Shown here: piece after piece, positions 1 through 9,252 of the stretch
Position numbering within the stretch: the stretch's first letter is position 1
Layout of the letters: every line of letters begins with the position of its first letter
Origin: Pannonibacter sp. SL95
GTDB lineage: Bacteria > Pseudomonadota > Alphaproteobacteria > Rhizobiales > Stappiaceae
Assembly (NCBI RefSeq): GCF_026672425.1
Contig: NZ_JAPPRC010000003.1
Span: 383,001-447,000, forward strand
Direction of reading: 5' to 3'
DNA length: 64,000 nucleotides
Made by a program: the position numbers and the translations under genes
The notes under the pieces: model-generated
The model's database searches: none
What the model was told of the DNA's origin: nothing
The model's input: the letters and a program-made list of their open reading frames with translations, nothing else

Positions 1-962
1 ATAACCTGTGCCGCCAGGGCCTTCAGCTCGTCGCGCAGGGCTTGCACGCCGGGGCTCGTGGCCAGTTCTGCCGTCAGGCGCGCGATCTCGCTGCGGGTCC
101 GGGTCAAGGCCCGGTCCTGTGCTGCGGCACGCGCGGCGAGCCGGGCGTTGTCGCGGGCGGCATCCTTCAGGCTGACGTCCATCTGCGCGATCATGTCGTC
201 GGGCAGACCACCTGCCAGATCCAGCTGCAAGGTCAGCCGGGCCACATCCGCTTGTGCCGCGATGAAGTCAGCTTCCCGATCCATCAGCTCGCTCTCAAGC
301 TGCGCAAGCGTCCGGCGCAGGCCAACGCTGTCTGCATCCGGCTGCACTTGTACAGCGACGGCTTCGCCGGTGGATTGCGGGGTAGGGGAGGGCGTCTGGC
401 GGCTGGCCAGTTGTCGTTGCAGGCTGGCGATCTGCGCCTCAAGCGCCGAGATCGTGACGGCAGCCAACGGATCGGAACTTGTGCCACGCCGGGAATCGAG
501 CAACTGACGCAATTCGGCCAGTTCCTGCTTCGCTTGTGCCAGGTTCTGTGCCAGCTCCTGCGCCTCACTGCGGGCGAGCGCCAGGTCTTCCTTCAGCGTC
601 GTGTTGTCTTCGGTCTGCGCAGCCAGCAGCGCGTCCACTTCGCGCCGGTGTTCGGACAGTTCCTTGCGTTCGGCCTGGATGGCGAGGCGGTCTGGCAAGT
701 ATTTGCCGGCCTCGGCACGTGCCTGCGCGGCCTGCGCCTTCAGGCGCTCGAGTTCGCGCTCGAGCCGGCGGTGGGTGAGGGCCGCCTCGGCGCGCACGGC
801 ATCCTGCGCCGCCTTCACTTCCCGATAGGTCGAGGGATGCGTGGCCAGAACAGCCTCGCGCGTCAGCCGCACAGCTCTGCGCCACACGGCGGGCAACAGC
901 AGGAGTGCCAGCAGCCCGGCTGCCAGGAACCCCAGGAATGCATACATCGCCGCTTCGATCAC
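1..962 (-). CDS. Membrane-anchored coiled-coil protein of unknown function (partial, C-terminus outside window)
   Basis: An open reverse-strand frame runs off the left edge, so only the first 320 codons are visible. The product begins with a hydrophobic segment (about residues 6-25, rich in Leu and Ala), followed by a long Ala/Glu/Arg/Leu/Gln-rich region with heptad-like spacing that looks like coiled coil. That suggests one inner-membrane anchor and an extended coiled-coil domain. Start GTG at 962 was chosen because the frame has a stop just upstream and no other start codon, and GCGAGG lies about seven bases before it. ATG at 947 is an alternative. I do not recognise the family. The opposite-strand frames here are low-complexity shadows. 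Confidence 0.6.
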   Translation of the reverse strand, partial: MIEAAMYAFLGFLAAGLLALLLLPAVWRRAVRLTREAVLATHPSTYREVKAAQDAVRAEAALTHRRLERELERLKAQAAQARAEAGKYLPDRLAIQAERKELSEHRREVDALLAAQTEDNTTLKEDLALARSEAQELAQNLAQAKQELAELRQLLDSRRGTSSDPLAAVTISALEAQIASLQRQLASRQTPSPTPQSTGEAVAVQVQPDADSVGLRRTLAQLESELMDREADFIAAQADVARLTLQLDLAGGLPDDMIAQMDVSLKDAARDNARLAARAAAQDRALTRTRSEIARLTAELATSPGVQALRDELKALAAQV

Positions 963-1087
963 GCGCTGCCTCGCCGGCTCGTCCGGGTCCGCTACCGGAC
1001 CGCCTCCCCATGATTACCCGAGGGCAGTGAGAAGGCCAAGGGGGCGCGGCTGGCAAATTGTGCGCCGCTGCCCCGATAGTCCTGTTG

Positions 1088-1702
1088 TCAGAACGGGTTC
1101 CAGGTCGGCTGCTGGGTGAACTTCAGATAGCCGATGTTCAGGCCAAGGCGTGCGCCGACGCCGGCCTTTACCGGAACAACCAGGATGTTGTTGTTGTTCA
1201 GCACGGTCATGCCGAAGCCACCGATGAGATAGGCGGACCCATTCACGCCGGCGTAACGCTGATACATCGATTCCACATTCGGCAGATTGTAGATCAGCAT
1301 CATCACGCGGGCACCGTCACCGCCGAAGTCCCAGCCGATTGAAGGCCCCTGCCAGAAAACCTTGTGATTGCCGGCATTGCGGGTGAACAGGTCGCCTTCG
1401 CCGTAGCGCGCGCCGGCAATCAGCGCGCCGGAGCCTTCCTCGCCCAGGATGTAGCCATTCGGCTCGCCGTAGCTCTTGAAAGCATTCTCGATCACCGATG
1501 CGAGGCCGCCGGAAACGGAGCCGAAGAACCGATGTCCGGCATCGACGATTTCCTGCTGGCTGTAGTTTGCGCCGCCGGGCGCGTTGGATTGTGCGAGCGC
1601 GCGATCTGCTCCGGCAGAGAGTATCAGCGCAAAGGCAAGAGCGAGTGCTGCGAACGGCAGGACATGGCGACGGGCGGCGGCAGGGCGGGTCAGGTTGCGC
1701 AT
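1088..1702 (-). CDS. EipA-like periplasmic protein, DUF1134 family
   Basis: The 204-residue product starts with a basic stretch and a hydrophobic signal peptide (about residues 13-37, ending near ADRALAQ), so export to the periplasm is expected. The mature part carries the DUF1134 pattern: an N-terminal NYSQQEIVDAG helix, then glycine-rich blocks such as YILGEEGSGALIAGARYGEG and WQGPSIGWDFGGDGARVMML. DUF1134 includes EipA, an envelope-integrity protein described in Brucella, and is restricted mainly to Alphaproteobacteria. The start at 1702 has AAGGAGA about nine bases upstream; the longer open frame upstream has no signal peptide and poor composition. Family assignment is firm, but a role in cell-envelope homeostasis is inferred from the family. 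Confidence 0.85.
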   Translation of the reverse strand: MRNLTRPAAARRHVLPFAALALAFALILSAGADRALAQSNAPGGANYSQQEIVDAGHRFFGSVSGGLASVIENAFKSYGEPNGYILGEEGSGALIAGARYGEGDLFTRNAGNHKVFWQGPSIGWDFGGDGARVMMLIYNLPNVESMYQRYAGVNGSAYLIGGFGMTVLNNNNILVVPVKAGVGARLGLNIGYLKFTQQPTWNPF

Positions 1703-1913
1703 CCTTGCAAGTCTCCTTCTCTGGCTCGGACCCCGGCGGTGCCGAACCGGGATCTGGCGTCTGTGCGGAACAATCCCGCAAGGGGGCAAAGGTTCCAGTC
1801 CAAAGTCCGTTCTTCGCTGACTGCCTGCCTCATTTCGGCCGTCCGGTGGTCCACCCGTGCTAGGCTTGCAGGACGGCGAATCGCCGGCTGACAGGAAGTT
1901 CGGCTCCGAATCG

Positions 1914-2450
1914 ATGCGAGAGTGTAGACGAAATCTGACCAAGCTAAGGCCGGAGCTGCGGAAGTTCCTTGTGGCCGGATGTCGGCAGGTCCGTTTGGCG
2001 CTGGTCACGTTTGCGATTGTGCTTGGTGCCGGCGGCGTGATGCCGCTGCAGGCGCGGCCGGCCTATTTCCTCGCCGATCCAGTCACAGGCTATGCGCTGG
2101 GCGGCTATGACCCTGTCGCCTTCTTCGTTGACCGCCGGCCACGCATGGGCACTCCGAAGCTGGAATATGCCTGGCGCGGCGCGCGGTGGCTGTTTCTCAA
2201 CGAGGGCAACCGTGCCGCGTTCGAGCGCTCACCTGAGGTCTATGCGCCGCAGTTTGCCGGGTGCGGGGCTTATGCACTGGCAGAGGGCTATGCGACAGCG
2301 GGCAATCCGTCCATCTTTGCCATCATCGACAACCGGCTGTACTTCTTCCACACCGCTGTGAACCGCTTCCTGTTCCTGGTGGAAAGAGAGACAGCCTTGC
2401 CCGATGCACAGGCAAATGCCGCGAAGACTGGCTGCCAGCCGCGCAAATAG
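1914..2450 (+). CDS. YHS-domain-containing exported protein
   Basis: This 178-residue protein has a hydrophobic segment (about residues 27-47) that resembles a signal peptide or anchor, ending at LQARPAYF. The following part (from about residue 50) has the YHS-like pattern GYALGGYDPVAFF, a Trp/Phe core and an Ala/Tyr-rich region with FAGCGAYALAEG. YHS-family proteins are small and often metal-associated; exported alphaproteobacterial versions have no established function. It is divergent from the EipA-like gene, sharing a 210-bp intergenic region. The ATG at 1914 is preferred over the in-frame start at 1857 because the signal-like segment follows it directly. The ribosome site is weak (AGGAAG about 16 bases upstream). 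Confidence 0.7.
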   Translation: MRECRRNLTKLRPELRKFLVAGCRQVRLALVTFAIVLGAGGVMPLQARPAYFLADPVTGYALGGYDPVAFFVDRRPRMGTPKLEYAWRGARWLFLNEGNRAAFERSPEVYAPQFAGCGAYALAEGYATAGNPSIFAIIDNRLYFFHTAVNRFLFLVERETALPDAQANAAKTGCQPRK

Positions 2451-2546
2451 GCCCCTGCGCTTGGCAGGGCGCGCAGGGCTGTGTAACCCTCTGCGCTGCA
2501 GCAGCGAATCACCCGACGGCTTTCGCAGAACCGGAGACTGACACGC

Positions 2547-3188
2547 ATGTCCGAACTCAAAGACCTCACCTCGCTCGACCTTGCGGCGCTGGTCTCCAGC
2601 CGGATCTGCCACGACATCATTTCTCCTGTGGGAGCGATCATCAACGGGCTCGAAGTGCTCGACGATGACAATGCCGGCGACATGCGCGAGTTCGCCATGG
2701 ACCTGATCCGCAAGAGCGCGCGTCAGGCATCCGCCAAGCTTCAGTTTGCCCGTCTTGCCTTTGGTGCAGCTGGTTCCGCTGGCGCCGAAATCGATCTGGG
2801 GGATGCCCAGTCCGTTGCCACGGCGCTGATGGAGAACGAGAAGTCCAATCTCAATTGGCAGGTTGATCGGCACCTGATGCCGAAAAACTTGGTTAAACTA
2901 TTGCTAAACTTGCTCTTGATTGCCAACCAGTGCGTTCCGCGCGGAGGCGAGATCATCATCCGCATGACCGGAGAGCCCGCGAAGCCGAACTTCGAGCTGA
3001 CTGCAAAGGGCGTAAATCCAAGGATTCCGCTGGGAATGCAGGCGACACTCGGCGGCGAAGAACCCGAGCGCGTTGATGCGCATTCTGTTCAGCCAATTTA
3101 CACACTTTTGCTTGCACGCGAGTGCGGGATGAAGCTCGACCTTGTAAAAGAAGACGACCTGGTCAGGCTTACCGCACGTCAACTCTGA
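2547..3188 (+). CDS. chpT: ChpT histidine phosphotransferase
   Basis: The 213-residue product matches ChpT, the phosphotransferase that moves phosphate from the hybrid kinase CckA to CtrA and CpdR in the alphaproteobacterial cell cycle. The hallmark DHp-like helix is near the N-terminus: SRICHDIISPVGAIINGLEV, with His22 as the expected phosphorylated residue. The C-terminal half corresponds to the degenerate ATPase-like fold (about residues 95-213), which in known ChpT proteins does not bind ATP. The protein is cytoplasmic. It is followed by cheA after 133 bp, and its target gene ctrA is 7 kb downstream. ATG at 2547 is preceded by a GGAGACTGACACGC sequence that gives a reasonable ribosome site. 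Confidence 0.9.
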   Translation: MSELKDLTSLDLAALVSSRICHDIISPVGAIINGLEVLDDDNAGDMREFAMDLIRKSARQASAKLQFARLAFGAAGSAGAEIDLGDAQSVATALMENEKSNLNWQVDRHLMPKNLVKLLLNLLLIANQCVPRGGEIIIRMTGEPAKPNFELTAKGVNPRIPLGMQATLGGEEPERVDAHSVQPIYTLLLARECGMKLDLVKEDDLVRLTARQL

Positions 3189-3321
3189 CAAAAACAGATT
3201 CGAGCACAGCTGTTTGTTTCAACCTATCTTAACTGTTTGAGGCCAACCTCTCACCCATGGACATCCCGGTCCAGCCGTCCTTCGGGGCGCGGAACCAGTA
3301 ACCGTCGGGTGAGTGCAGGCC

Positions 3322-6075
3322 ATGGACGACCTCCTCAGAGAATTTCTGACCGAGACCAGCGAAAGTCTCGATGTTGTTGACGTCGAACTCGTCAAGTTCG
3401 AGCAGGAGCCGAACAACGCCACCATCCTGGATAACATCTTCCGGCTGGTGCACACCATCAAGGGAACCTGCGGTTTCCTTGGGCTCCCCCGTCTGGAAGG
3501 GATCGCGCACGCTGCCGAAACCCTGATGGGCAAGTTCCGCGATGGCGTGCCGGTGACCCCGGAAGCGGTTTCGCTGATCCTCAACTCGATCGACCGGATC
3601 AAGGAGATCCTGGCTGATCTCGAGGCCGCCGAGGGTGAAGAGCCGCAGGGCGATGACAGCGACCTGATCTCCGAACTGGAGCGCATGTCGATGAGCGCGG
3701 AAAAGCCGGCTGCGGCCCCTGTGAAGGCAGCAGCCCCGGCCCCGGCTCCCGAGGTCGCCGAACCGGCGATCAAGGTCCCTGACCAGACACTTGAGCGCGC
3801 CCTGCGTCCGGGCGAGGTCTCCCTCGACGAACTCGAGCGCGCCTTCCGCGAGACGGAAATCGAAGTCGAAGTGGCCGCACCGGTCGAAGCCGTTGTCGAG
3901 GCTCCTGCGCCGAAGGCCCAGAAGCCTGCGCCGCGCGCTGCCGCCGCGCCGAAGGATGACGATCACGAAGACAAGGCCGACAAGAAGGCAGCCGCCGGTG
4001 GCGGTGTCTCCAACCAGTCGATCCGCGTCGCCGTCGAGACCCTCGAACACCTGATGACCATGGTTTCCGAGCTGGTGCTGACCCGCAACCAGCTGCTGGA
4101 AATCGTGCGCCGTCATGAAGACAGCGAATTCAAGGTGCCGCTGCAGCGTCTGTCCAACGTGACGGCCGAGCTGCAGGAAGGCGTCATGAAGACCCGCATG
4201 CAGCCGATCGGCAACGCCTGGCAGAAGCTGCCGCGCATCGTGCGCGACCTCAGCCAGGAACTCGAAAAGCCGATCGAACTCGAAATGATCGGCGCCGAGA
4301 CCGAACTCGATCGCCAGGTCCTTGAAATGATCAAGGATCCGCTGACCCACATGGTCCGCAACTCTGCTGACCATGGCCTCGAAATGCCGGCACAGCGCCG
4401 GGCTGCTGGCAAGCCGGACAAGGGTATCATCACCCTGTCGGCCTACCACGAAGGCGGTCACATCATCATCGAGGTGAAGGACGACGGTCGAGGCCTCGAC
4501 GTTGACAAGATCAAGGCAAAGGCTGTCGAGCGCGGTCTGGCGACCGAAGCCGAAATCGACAAGATGACCGATGCGCAGATCCATCGCTTCATCTTCGCGG
4601 CCGGCTTCTCCACCGCTGCTGCTGTCACCAGCGTGTCCGGCCGCGGCGTCGGCATGGACGTGGTGCGCAACAACATCGAGCTGATCGGCGGTACCGTTGA
4701 CCTGCGTTCCACGCCGGGCAAGGGCTCCAGCTTCATCATCAAGATCCCGCTGACCCTCGCCATCGTCTCGACGCTGATCGTCGAAGCCGGCGGTGACCGG
4801 TTTGCAATCCCGCAGCTGTCGGTCGTCGAGCTGGTCCGCGTGCAGACCAACTCCGAACACCGCATCGAGCGGATCAAGAACACCCCGGTCCTGCGTCTGC
4901 GCAACAAGCTGCTTCCGCTGCTGCACCTGTCGCAGCTCCTCGGCATCTACGAGGGCGAGAACGCAGAGAACGCGATCAACGACGACAATGGTTTCATCGT
5001 CGTCATGCAGGTTGGCAGCCAGACCTTCGGCGTTGTGGTCGACGGCGTCTTCCACACCGAGGAAATCGTCGTCAAGCCGATGTCCACGATGCTGCGCAAC
5101 CTCAACATGTTCTCCGGCAACACCATCCTGGGTGACGGCTCGGTGATCATGATCATCGATCCGAACGGCATTGCCTCTGCAATGGCCAGCCAGGCATCCA
5201 GCGCGGTTGCCGAGCAGAACGAGGAAGCCGAAGAAAACCGTCGCGCTGCGTCGGATGGCCAGAAGCCGATCTCGCTGCTGCTGTTCCGCGCCGGTGCTCC
5301 GGAGCCGAAGGCCGTGCCGCTGTCGCTCGTTACACGTCTGGAAGAGTTCGAAGTCTCGAAGATCGAACGCTCCAACGGTCGCGACCTGGTGCAGTACCGC
5401 GGTTCGCTGATGCCGCTGGTCTATGTCAACGAGGGCGATCATCACAAGCTCGAAGGGACCCAGCCGATGCTGGTGTTCTCCGACAGCGGTCGTTCGATGG
5501 GCCTCGTGGTCGACGAGATCGTCGACATCGTCGAGGACCGTCTCAACATCGAAGTTGGCTCCGAACGCCCGGGCATCCTCGGCTCGGCGGTCATCAAGGA
5601 ACGCGCGACCGAGATCCTCGACCTTGGCTACTACCTGCCGCAGGCCTTCGAAGACTGGTTCATGCGCAAGGAGATGGACATCCGCTCGCTGACGAAGAAG
5701 ATCCTCTTCGTCGACGACTCGGCCTTCTTCCGCAACATGCTGACCCCGGTGCTGAAGGCGGCTGGCTACGACGTCACCACCTGCACCGGTCCGGACGAAG
5801 CCTTCGAGCTGCTTGAGAGCGGCGCCGAATTCCAGGCCGTGGTCAGCGATATCGAAATGCCGCGCGTCAATGGCTTCGAGTTCTGTGAAGCCCTGCGCCG
5901 CGATCCGCGCTTCCGCAAGATGCCGGTCCTGGCCCTCTCGGCCATGGTCACCCCGGCCTCGATCGAACGCGGCCGTCAGGCAGGCTTTGATGATTACGTG
6001 GCGAAGTTCGACCGTCCGGGTCTGATTGCCGCGCTCAAGGATGTGTTCTCGGGTGAAATGGGAGTTGCCGCATGA
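3322..6075 (+). CDS. cheA: Chemotaxis histidine kinase CheA with C-terminal receiver domain
   Basis: CheA autophosphorylates in response to chemoreceptors and donates phosphate to CheY and CheB. The 917-residue protein has an N-terminal HPt domain (VHTIKGTCGFLGL, phospho-His44), an Ala/Pro/Lys-rich linker (about 130-220), a dimerisation helix pair (about 225-290), an ATPase domain with an N-box (MVRNSADHGLE) and glycine boxes (DDGRGLD, GRGVGMDVVRNN), a CheW domain (about 450-590), a second CheW-like region (about 615-755) and a receiver domain (Asp798/Asp799, phospho-acceptor Asp843). It is much longer than enteric CheA (about 650) because of the extra CheW-like and receiver parts. ATG 3322 is chosen over the in-frame GTG 3313. 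It overlaps cheW by four bases. Confidence 0.92.
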   Translation: MDDLLREFLTETSESLDVVDVELVKFEQEPNNATILDNIFRLVHTIKGTCGFLGLPRLEGIAHAAETLMGKFRDGVPVTPEAVSLILNSIDRIKEILADLEAAEGEEPQGDDSDLISELERMSMSAEKPAAAPVKAAAPAPAPEVAEPAIKVPDQTLERALRPGEVSLDELERAFRETEIEVEVAAPVEAVVEAPAPKAQKPAPRAAAAPKDDDHEDKADKKAAAGGGVSNQSIRVAVETLEHLMTMVSELVLTRNQLLEIVRRHEDSEFKVPLQRLSNVTAELQEGVMKTRMQPIGNAWQKLPRIVRDLSQELEKPIELEMIGAETELDRQVLEMIKDPLTHMVRNSADHGLEMPAQRRAAGKPDKGIITLSAYHEGGHIIIEVKDDGRGLDVDKIKAKAVERGLATEAEIDKMTDAQIHRFIFAAGFSTAAAVTSVSGRGVGMDVVRNNIELIGGTVDLRSTPGKGSSFIIKIPLTLAIVSTLIVEAGGDRFAIPQLSVVELVRVQTNSEHRIERIKNTPVLRLRNKLLPLLHLSQLLGIYEGENAENAINDDNGFIVVMQVGSQTFGVVVDGVFHTEEIVVKPMSTMLRNLNMFSGNTILGDGSVIMIIDPNGIASAMASQASSAVAEQNEEAEENRRAASDGQKPISLLLFRAGAPEPKAVPLSLVTRLEEFEVSKIERSNGRDLVQYRGSLMPLVYVNEGDHHKLEGTQPMLVFSDSGRSMGLVVDEIVDIVEDRLNIEVGSERPGILGSAVIKERATEILDLGYYLPQAFEDWFMRKEMDIRSLTKKILFVDDSAFFRNMLTPVLKAAGYDVTTCTGPDEAFELLESGAEFQAVVSDIEMPRVNGFEFCEALRRDPRFRKMPVLALSAMVTPASIERGRQAGFDDYVAKFDRPGLIAALKDVFSGEMGVAA

Positions 6076-6548
6076 GTGTCTTGGAACATAGCGTCGCCTC
6101 TGGCAGCGACATGATCCAGTACGTCACCGTGGTTATCGGCGGCCAGCTGTTTGGTCTGCCGATCTCCCAGGTGCACGACGTGTTCGTGCCGGAGAGCGTC
6201 ACCCGCGTGCCGCTCTCGGCGCCGGAAGTTGCCGGTGTGCTGAACCTGCGTGGCCGTATCGTCACCGCGATCGACATGCGCCGCCGCCTGCACCTGCCGC
6301 CGCGCCAGGATGGCCAGATGATGGCCGTCGGCATCGAGTACAAGCACGAGTCCTACGGTCTGGTGATCGATACGGTCGGCGAAGTCCTGACCCTGTCCGC
6401 CAAGACGGCCGAGCCGAACCCGCAGAACCTGGACAAGCGCTGGGCGGAAATCTCCGCCGGCGTGCACCGTCTGGATGGTCGGCTGATGGTGATCCTCGAT
6501 GTGGAGCGCCTGCTTGGGGCGATGATGAGCGAACCGATGGCCGCCTGA
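6072..6548 (+). CDS. cheW: Chemotaxis adaptor protein CheW
   Basis: CheW couples chemoreceptors to CheA in the cytoplasmic signalling array. The 158-residue product is essentially one CheW domain: it starts IQYVTVVIGGQLFGLPISQV, then has the VTRVPLSAPEVAGVLNLRG strand-loop-strand typical of the family and ends with a VILDVERLL motif. Its length is usual for CheW. The start codon overlaps the cheA stop (ATGA), so the two are probably translationally coupled. It is the second gene of the cheA-cheW-cheY-cheB-cheR operon. Confidence 0.93.
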   Translation: MSVLEHSVASGSDMIQYVTVVIGGQLFGLPISQVHDVFVPESVTRVPLSAPEVAGVLNLRGRIVTAIDMRRRLHLPPRQDGQMMAVGIEYKHESYGLVIDTVGEVLTLSAKTAEPNPQNLDKRWAEISAGVHRLDGRLMVILDVERLLGAMMSEPMAA

Positions 6549-6591
6549 GGCCATCGACAAGCGCTGCCCTGGCAATGTGGAGATGAAACAG

Positions 6592-6957
6592 ATGAAACAG
6601 TGTCTCGTGGTGGATGACTCCAGCGTCATTCGCAAGGTCGCTCGCAGAATCCTTGAGGATCTGCAGTTCCAGATCACGGAAGCTGAAGACGGTCAGCAGG
6701 CGCTTGATGCATGCCGCAATTCCATGCCGGATGCGATCCTGCTCGACTGGAACATGCCGGTGATGGATGGGCTCGAGTTCCTCACGAGCCTGCGCCGTGA
6801 GCCGGGTGGCGAAAAGCCGATCGTGGTGTTCTGCACCACGGAAAACGATGTGGCGCATATCGCCCGGGCCATTCGTGCCGGGGCCAACGAATACATCATG
6901 AAGCCGTTTGACCGGGAAATCGTCGAAGCGAAATTCCAGGAAGTCGGCCTCATCTAA
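6592..6957 (+). CDS. cheY: Single-domain response regulator, CheY-like
   Basis: This 121-residue protein is a lone receiver domain: acidic pair in CLVVDDSS (Asp8, Asp9), phospho-acceptor Asp52 in LLDWNMPVMDG, a conserved Thr in FCTTEN and Lys in YIMKPFD. In a che operon it should carry the CheA signal to the flagellar switch or to another effector. The ATG at 6592 is preferred over the in-frame GTG 6577 and ATG 6583 because a GGAG at 6578 is correctly spaced only for 6592, and receivers of this kind normally begin MK-CLVVDDS. Without flagellar motor genes in view, it cannot be told from a DivK-like or CpdR-like regulator by sequence alone, but the context favours CheY. Confidence 0.88.
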   Translation: MKQCLVVDDSSVIRKVARRILEDLQFQITEAEDGQQALDACRNSMPDAILLDWNMPVMDGLEFLTSLRREPGGEKPIVVFCTTENDVAHIARAIRAGANEYIMKPFDREIVEAKFQEVGLI

Positions 6958-6979
6958 ACCCTCCTGAACGGGTAGCCAC

Positions 6980-8179
6980 ATGGCCTTTGCACAAATGAAC
7001 CCCAGCACCGGCACGACGCCGAACACGGATCCGATCCGTGTGATGGTCGTCGATGACGCTGTCGTCATCCGTGGCCTGCTCGGCCGCTGGCTTGACGCTG
7101 ACCCGGCCCTTGCCGTTGTGGCCTCGCACCGGAACGGCAAGCTTGCCGTTGACGACATCCTGCGCTCCAACCCGGATGTGGTCGTCCTTGATATCGAAAT
7201 GCCGGAAATGGACGGCATGACCGCCCTGCCGCTGATGCTTGCCAAGAAGCGCGACCTTGTTGTCGTCATGGCCTCGACGCTGACGCGCCGCAATGCCGAT
7301 ATTTCGCTGAAGGCCCTGACACTTGGCGCCGCGGACTATGTTCCGAAGCCGGAAACCACGTCCGAGCTGACCACGTCCGTCGATTTCCGCCGTGAACTGA
7401 TCGAGAAGGTCAAGGTTCTGGGCGAGCGGGCGCGCCGCCTCTCCGGGCGCGGCAAGACCATGCGCGCCGAGACCAACGCCGGCAAGACCGCTTCCCAGGC
7501 GCCGGTCGGCGCGCTGGCCACCAAACCGGCGATGCCGGGTGCCCGCGTCGAAAGCGGCAAGGCCGGTATCCAGGTCAAGCCGTACTCTTCAGCCCGTCCG
7601 CGAATTCTCGCGATCGGTTCGTCAACGGGCGGCCCGCAGGCGCTGCAGCAGTTGATGAAGGACATCGGCTCGACGGTAACTGACGTTCCTGTCGTCATCA
7701 CCCAGCACATGCCGCCCACCTTCACCGCTATTCTCGCCGAGCACATCGGCAAGGCCTCCGGACGCCCGTCCAAGGAAGCCGAAAACGGTGACGTGCTGCA
7801 GCCGGGTCATGTCTATGTCGCTCCGGGCGGCAAGCACATGATCCTGGAAAAGGACGCCGGCGCCGTGAAGGTGCGCCTGACCGATGATCCGCCGGTGAAC
7901 TTCTGCAAGCCGGCCGTCGATCCGCTGTTCGACAGCGTCGCCAAGGCTTATGGCTCGGCCACCCTCGCCGTCGTTTTGACTGGCATGGGATCTGATGGCG
8001 CCAACGGTGTGAAAACCATCTCCGCCGGCGGTGGCAGCATCATTGCCCAGGATGAAGCCAGCAGCGTGGTGTGGGGCATGCCGGGAGCAGCCGCCAACAC
8101 CGGTCTGTGCAGCGACATCCTGCCCCTGATGGAAATCGGTCCCAAGATCGTTCGCGTGTTGAAGGGGAGTGCCCGATGA
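6980..8179 (+). CDS. cheB: Protein-glutamate methylesterase/deamidase CheB
   Basis: CheB removes methyl groups from chemoreceptors and is switched on by phosphorylation from CheA. The 399-residue protein has an N-terminal receiver domain (VMVVDDAVVIRG; acceptor Asp in VVLDIEMPEMDGM), a linker of about 50 residues rich in Ala/Gly/Lys (about 150-200), and the esterase domain with the catalytic Ser in AIGSSTGGPQAL, His in ITQHMPP and Asp in TGMGSDGANG. All three catalytic residues are present, so it should be active. The stop overlaps the cheR start (ATGA), indicating coupled translation. The linker is longer than in enteric CheB. Confidence 0.93.
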   Translation: MAFAQMNPSTGTTPNTDPIRVMVVDDAVVIRGLLGRWLDADPALAVVASHRNGKLAVDDILRSNPDVVVLDIEMPEMDGMTALPLMLAKKRDLVVVMASTLTRRNADISLKALTLGAADYVPKPETTSELTTSVDFRRELIEKVKVLGERARRLSGRGKTMRAETNAGKTASQAPVGALATKPAMPGARVESGKAGIQVKPYSSARPRILAIGSSTGGPQALQQLMKDIGSTVTDVPVVITQHMPPTFTAILAEHIGKASGRPSKEAENGDVLQPGHVYVAPGGKHMILEKDAGAVKVRLTDDPPVNFCKPAVDPLFDSVAKAYGSATLAVVLTGMGSDGANGVKTISAGGGSIIAQDEASSVVWGMPGAAANTGLCSDILPLMEIGPKIVRVLKGSAR

Positions 8180-9045
8180 CCCCGACTGAGTATGAGTTCC
8201 TCAAGCGTTTCCTCAAGGAGCGCTCGGGTCTGGTGCTGTCCGACGACAAGCAGTATCTGGTCGAAAGCCGACTGGTTCCGGTTGCTCGCAAGAACAACAT
8301 CGACACGCTGTCCGGCCTGGTGATGGCCATGCAGCGTGGTGGCAACGCGGTGCTCGCCAACGCGGTTGTCGAGGCGATGACGACGAACGAGTCGTTCTTC
8401 TTCCGCGACAAGACGCCGTTCGAGCACTTCAACAACATCATGCTTCCGGCCATGCTGGAAAAGCGGGCCAGCTCGCGCTCGGTCAAGATCTGGTGTGCTG
8501 CAGCTTCCACGGGCCAGGAGCCGTACTCCCTCGGCATCTGCCTCAAGGAAGCAGCCCACAAGGTTGCCGGCTGGCGCTTCCGGATCCTCGGGACGGACCT
8601 GTCCTCCGAAGTTCTGGAGAAGGCAAAGGCTGGCATCTACAGCCAGTTCGAAGTCCAGCGCGGCCTGCCGATCCAGATGCTGCTGAAGTATTTCGCCCAG
8701 CAGGGTGATCTCTGGCAGATCAATCCGGACCTGCGCGCCATGATCGAATGGCGCAAGCTGAACCTTCTGGAGAATTTCAGCCACCTCGGCGAGTTCGACA
8801 TCGTGTTCTGCCGCAACGTGCTGATCTATTTCGACCAGCAGACCAAGATCGACATTCTCCAGCGCATCGCCAAGATGATGCCGGAGGACGGCTTCCTGGT
8901 TCTCGGTGCCGCTGAAACCGTGGTTGGCCTCACGGATGCCTTCCAGCCGGTCGCAGGTCAGCGTGGCCTGTATCAGCTGAAGCAGGCCGCAGGCGCCTCT
9001 GCAGCCCCCCGGATGGCCATGGCAAGCAGCTTCGGACTGAAATGA
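8176..9045 (+). CDS. cheR: Chemotaxis protein methyltransferase CheR
   Basis: CheR methylates glutamates on chemoreceptors using S-adenosylmethionine. The 289-residue product has the all-helical N-terminal domain (about 1-75) and the SAM-binding methyltransferase domain, with the pattern KIWCAAASTGQEPYSL, the loop RFRILGTDLSSEVLEKAK and the FDIVFCRNVLIYFD motif typical of CheR. Length is normal. The start ATG 8176 overlaps the cheB stop; an upstream in-frame start at 8071 would overlap cheB by about 100 bases and adds no recognisable domain. It is the last gene of the che operon, and a strong terminator follows. Confidence 0.93.
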   Translation: MTPTEYEFLKRFLKERSGLVLSDDKQYLVESRLVPVARKNNIDTLSGLVMAMQRGGNAVLANAVVEAMTTNESFFFRDKTPFEHFNNIMLPAMLEKRASSRSVKIWCAAASTGQEPYSLGICLKEAAHKVAGWRFRILGTDLSSEVLEKAKAGIYSQFEVQRGLPIQMLLKYFAQQGDLWQINPDLRAMIEWRKLNLLENFSHLGEFDIVFCRNVLIYFDQQTKIDILQRIAKMMPEDGFLVLGAAETVVGLTDAFQPVAGQRGLYQLKQAAGASAAPRMAMASSFGLK

Positions 9046-9070
9046 GCCGTGCAATCCCGTATCTGATTGA

Positions 9071-9096
9071 GGGCCGGTCCAGTGACCGGCCCTTTT
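9071..9096 (+). terminator. Rho-independent terminator after cheR
   Basis: A perfect 9-bp inverted repeat (GGGCCGGTC at 9071-9079 and GACCGGCCC at 9084-9092) with a 4-base loop is followed directly by TTTT. It lies 25 bp after the cheR stop and should end the che operon transcript. Confidence 0.88.
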
Positions 9097-9252
9097 GCAT
9101 TTCATCACGTAATGATCACAAAGCCGTCAGATGCGGCCGACTTCTTGTTCTGATGCAATCCTTGACGGTCCCGGTGGCGTAGGGAACCCGATCCGGTGTC
9201 CAGCCGGAGGCTGCGTCATGAACAGGTGGGCCTTGGGCCCGAAGGAGGCAAA

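Noticed and set aside
42-1013. 323-codon forward frame at the left edge
   Set aside because: The reverse strand encodes a helix-rich coiled-coil protein with a membrane anchor and better codon pattern; the forward frame is Gln/Arg/Gly-rich without a domain.
3229-5445. Very long open frame on the reverse strand (738 codons) across cheA
   Set aside because: It is the antisense shadow of cheA: cheA has complete HPt, ATPase, CheW and receiver domains, while this frame is rich in His/Asp/Arg with no recognisable domain, as expected from GC-rich third positions.
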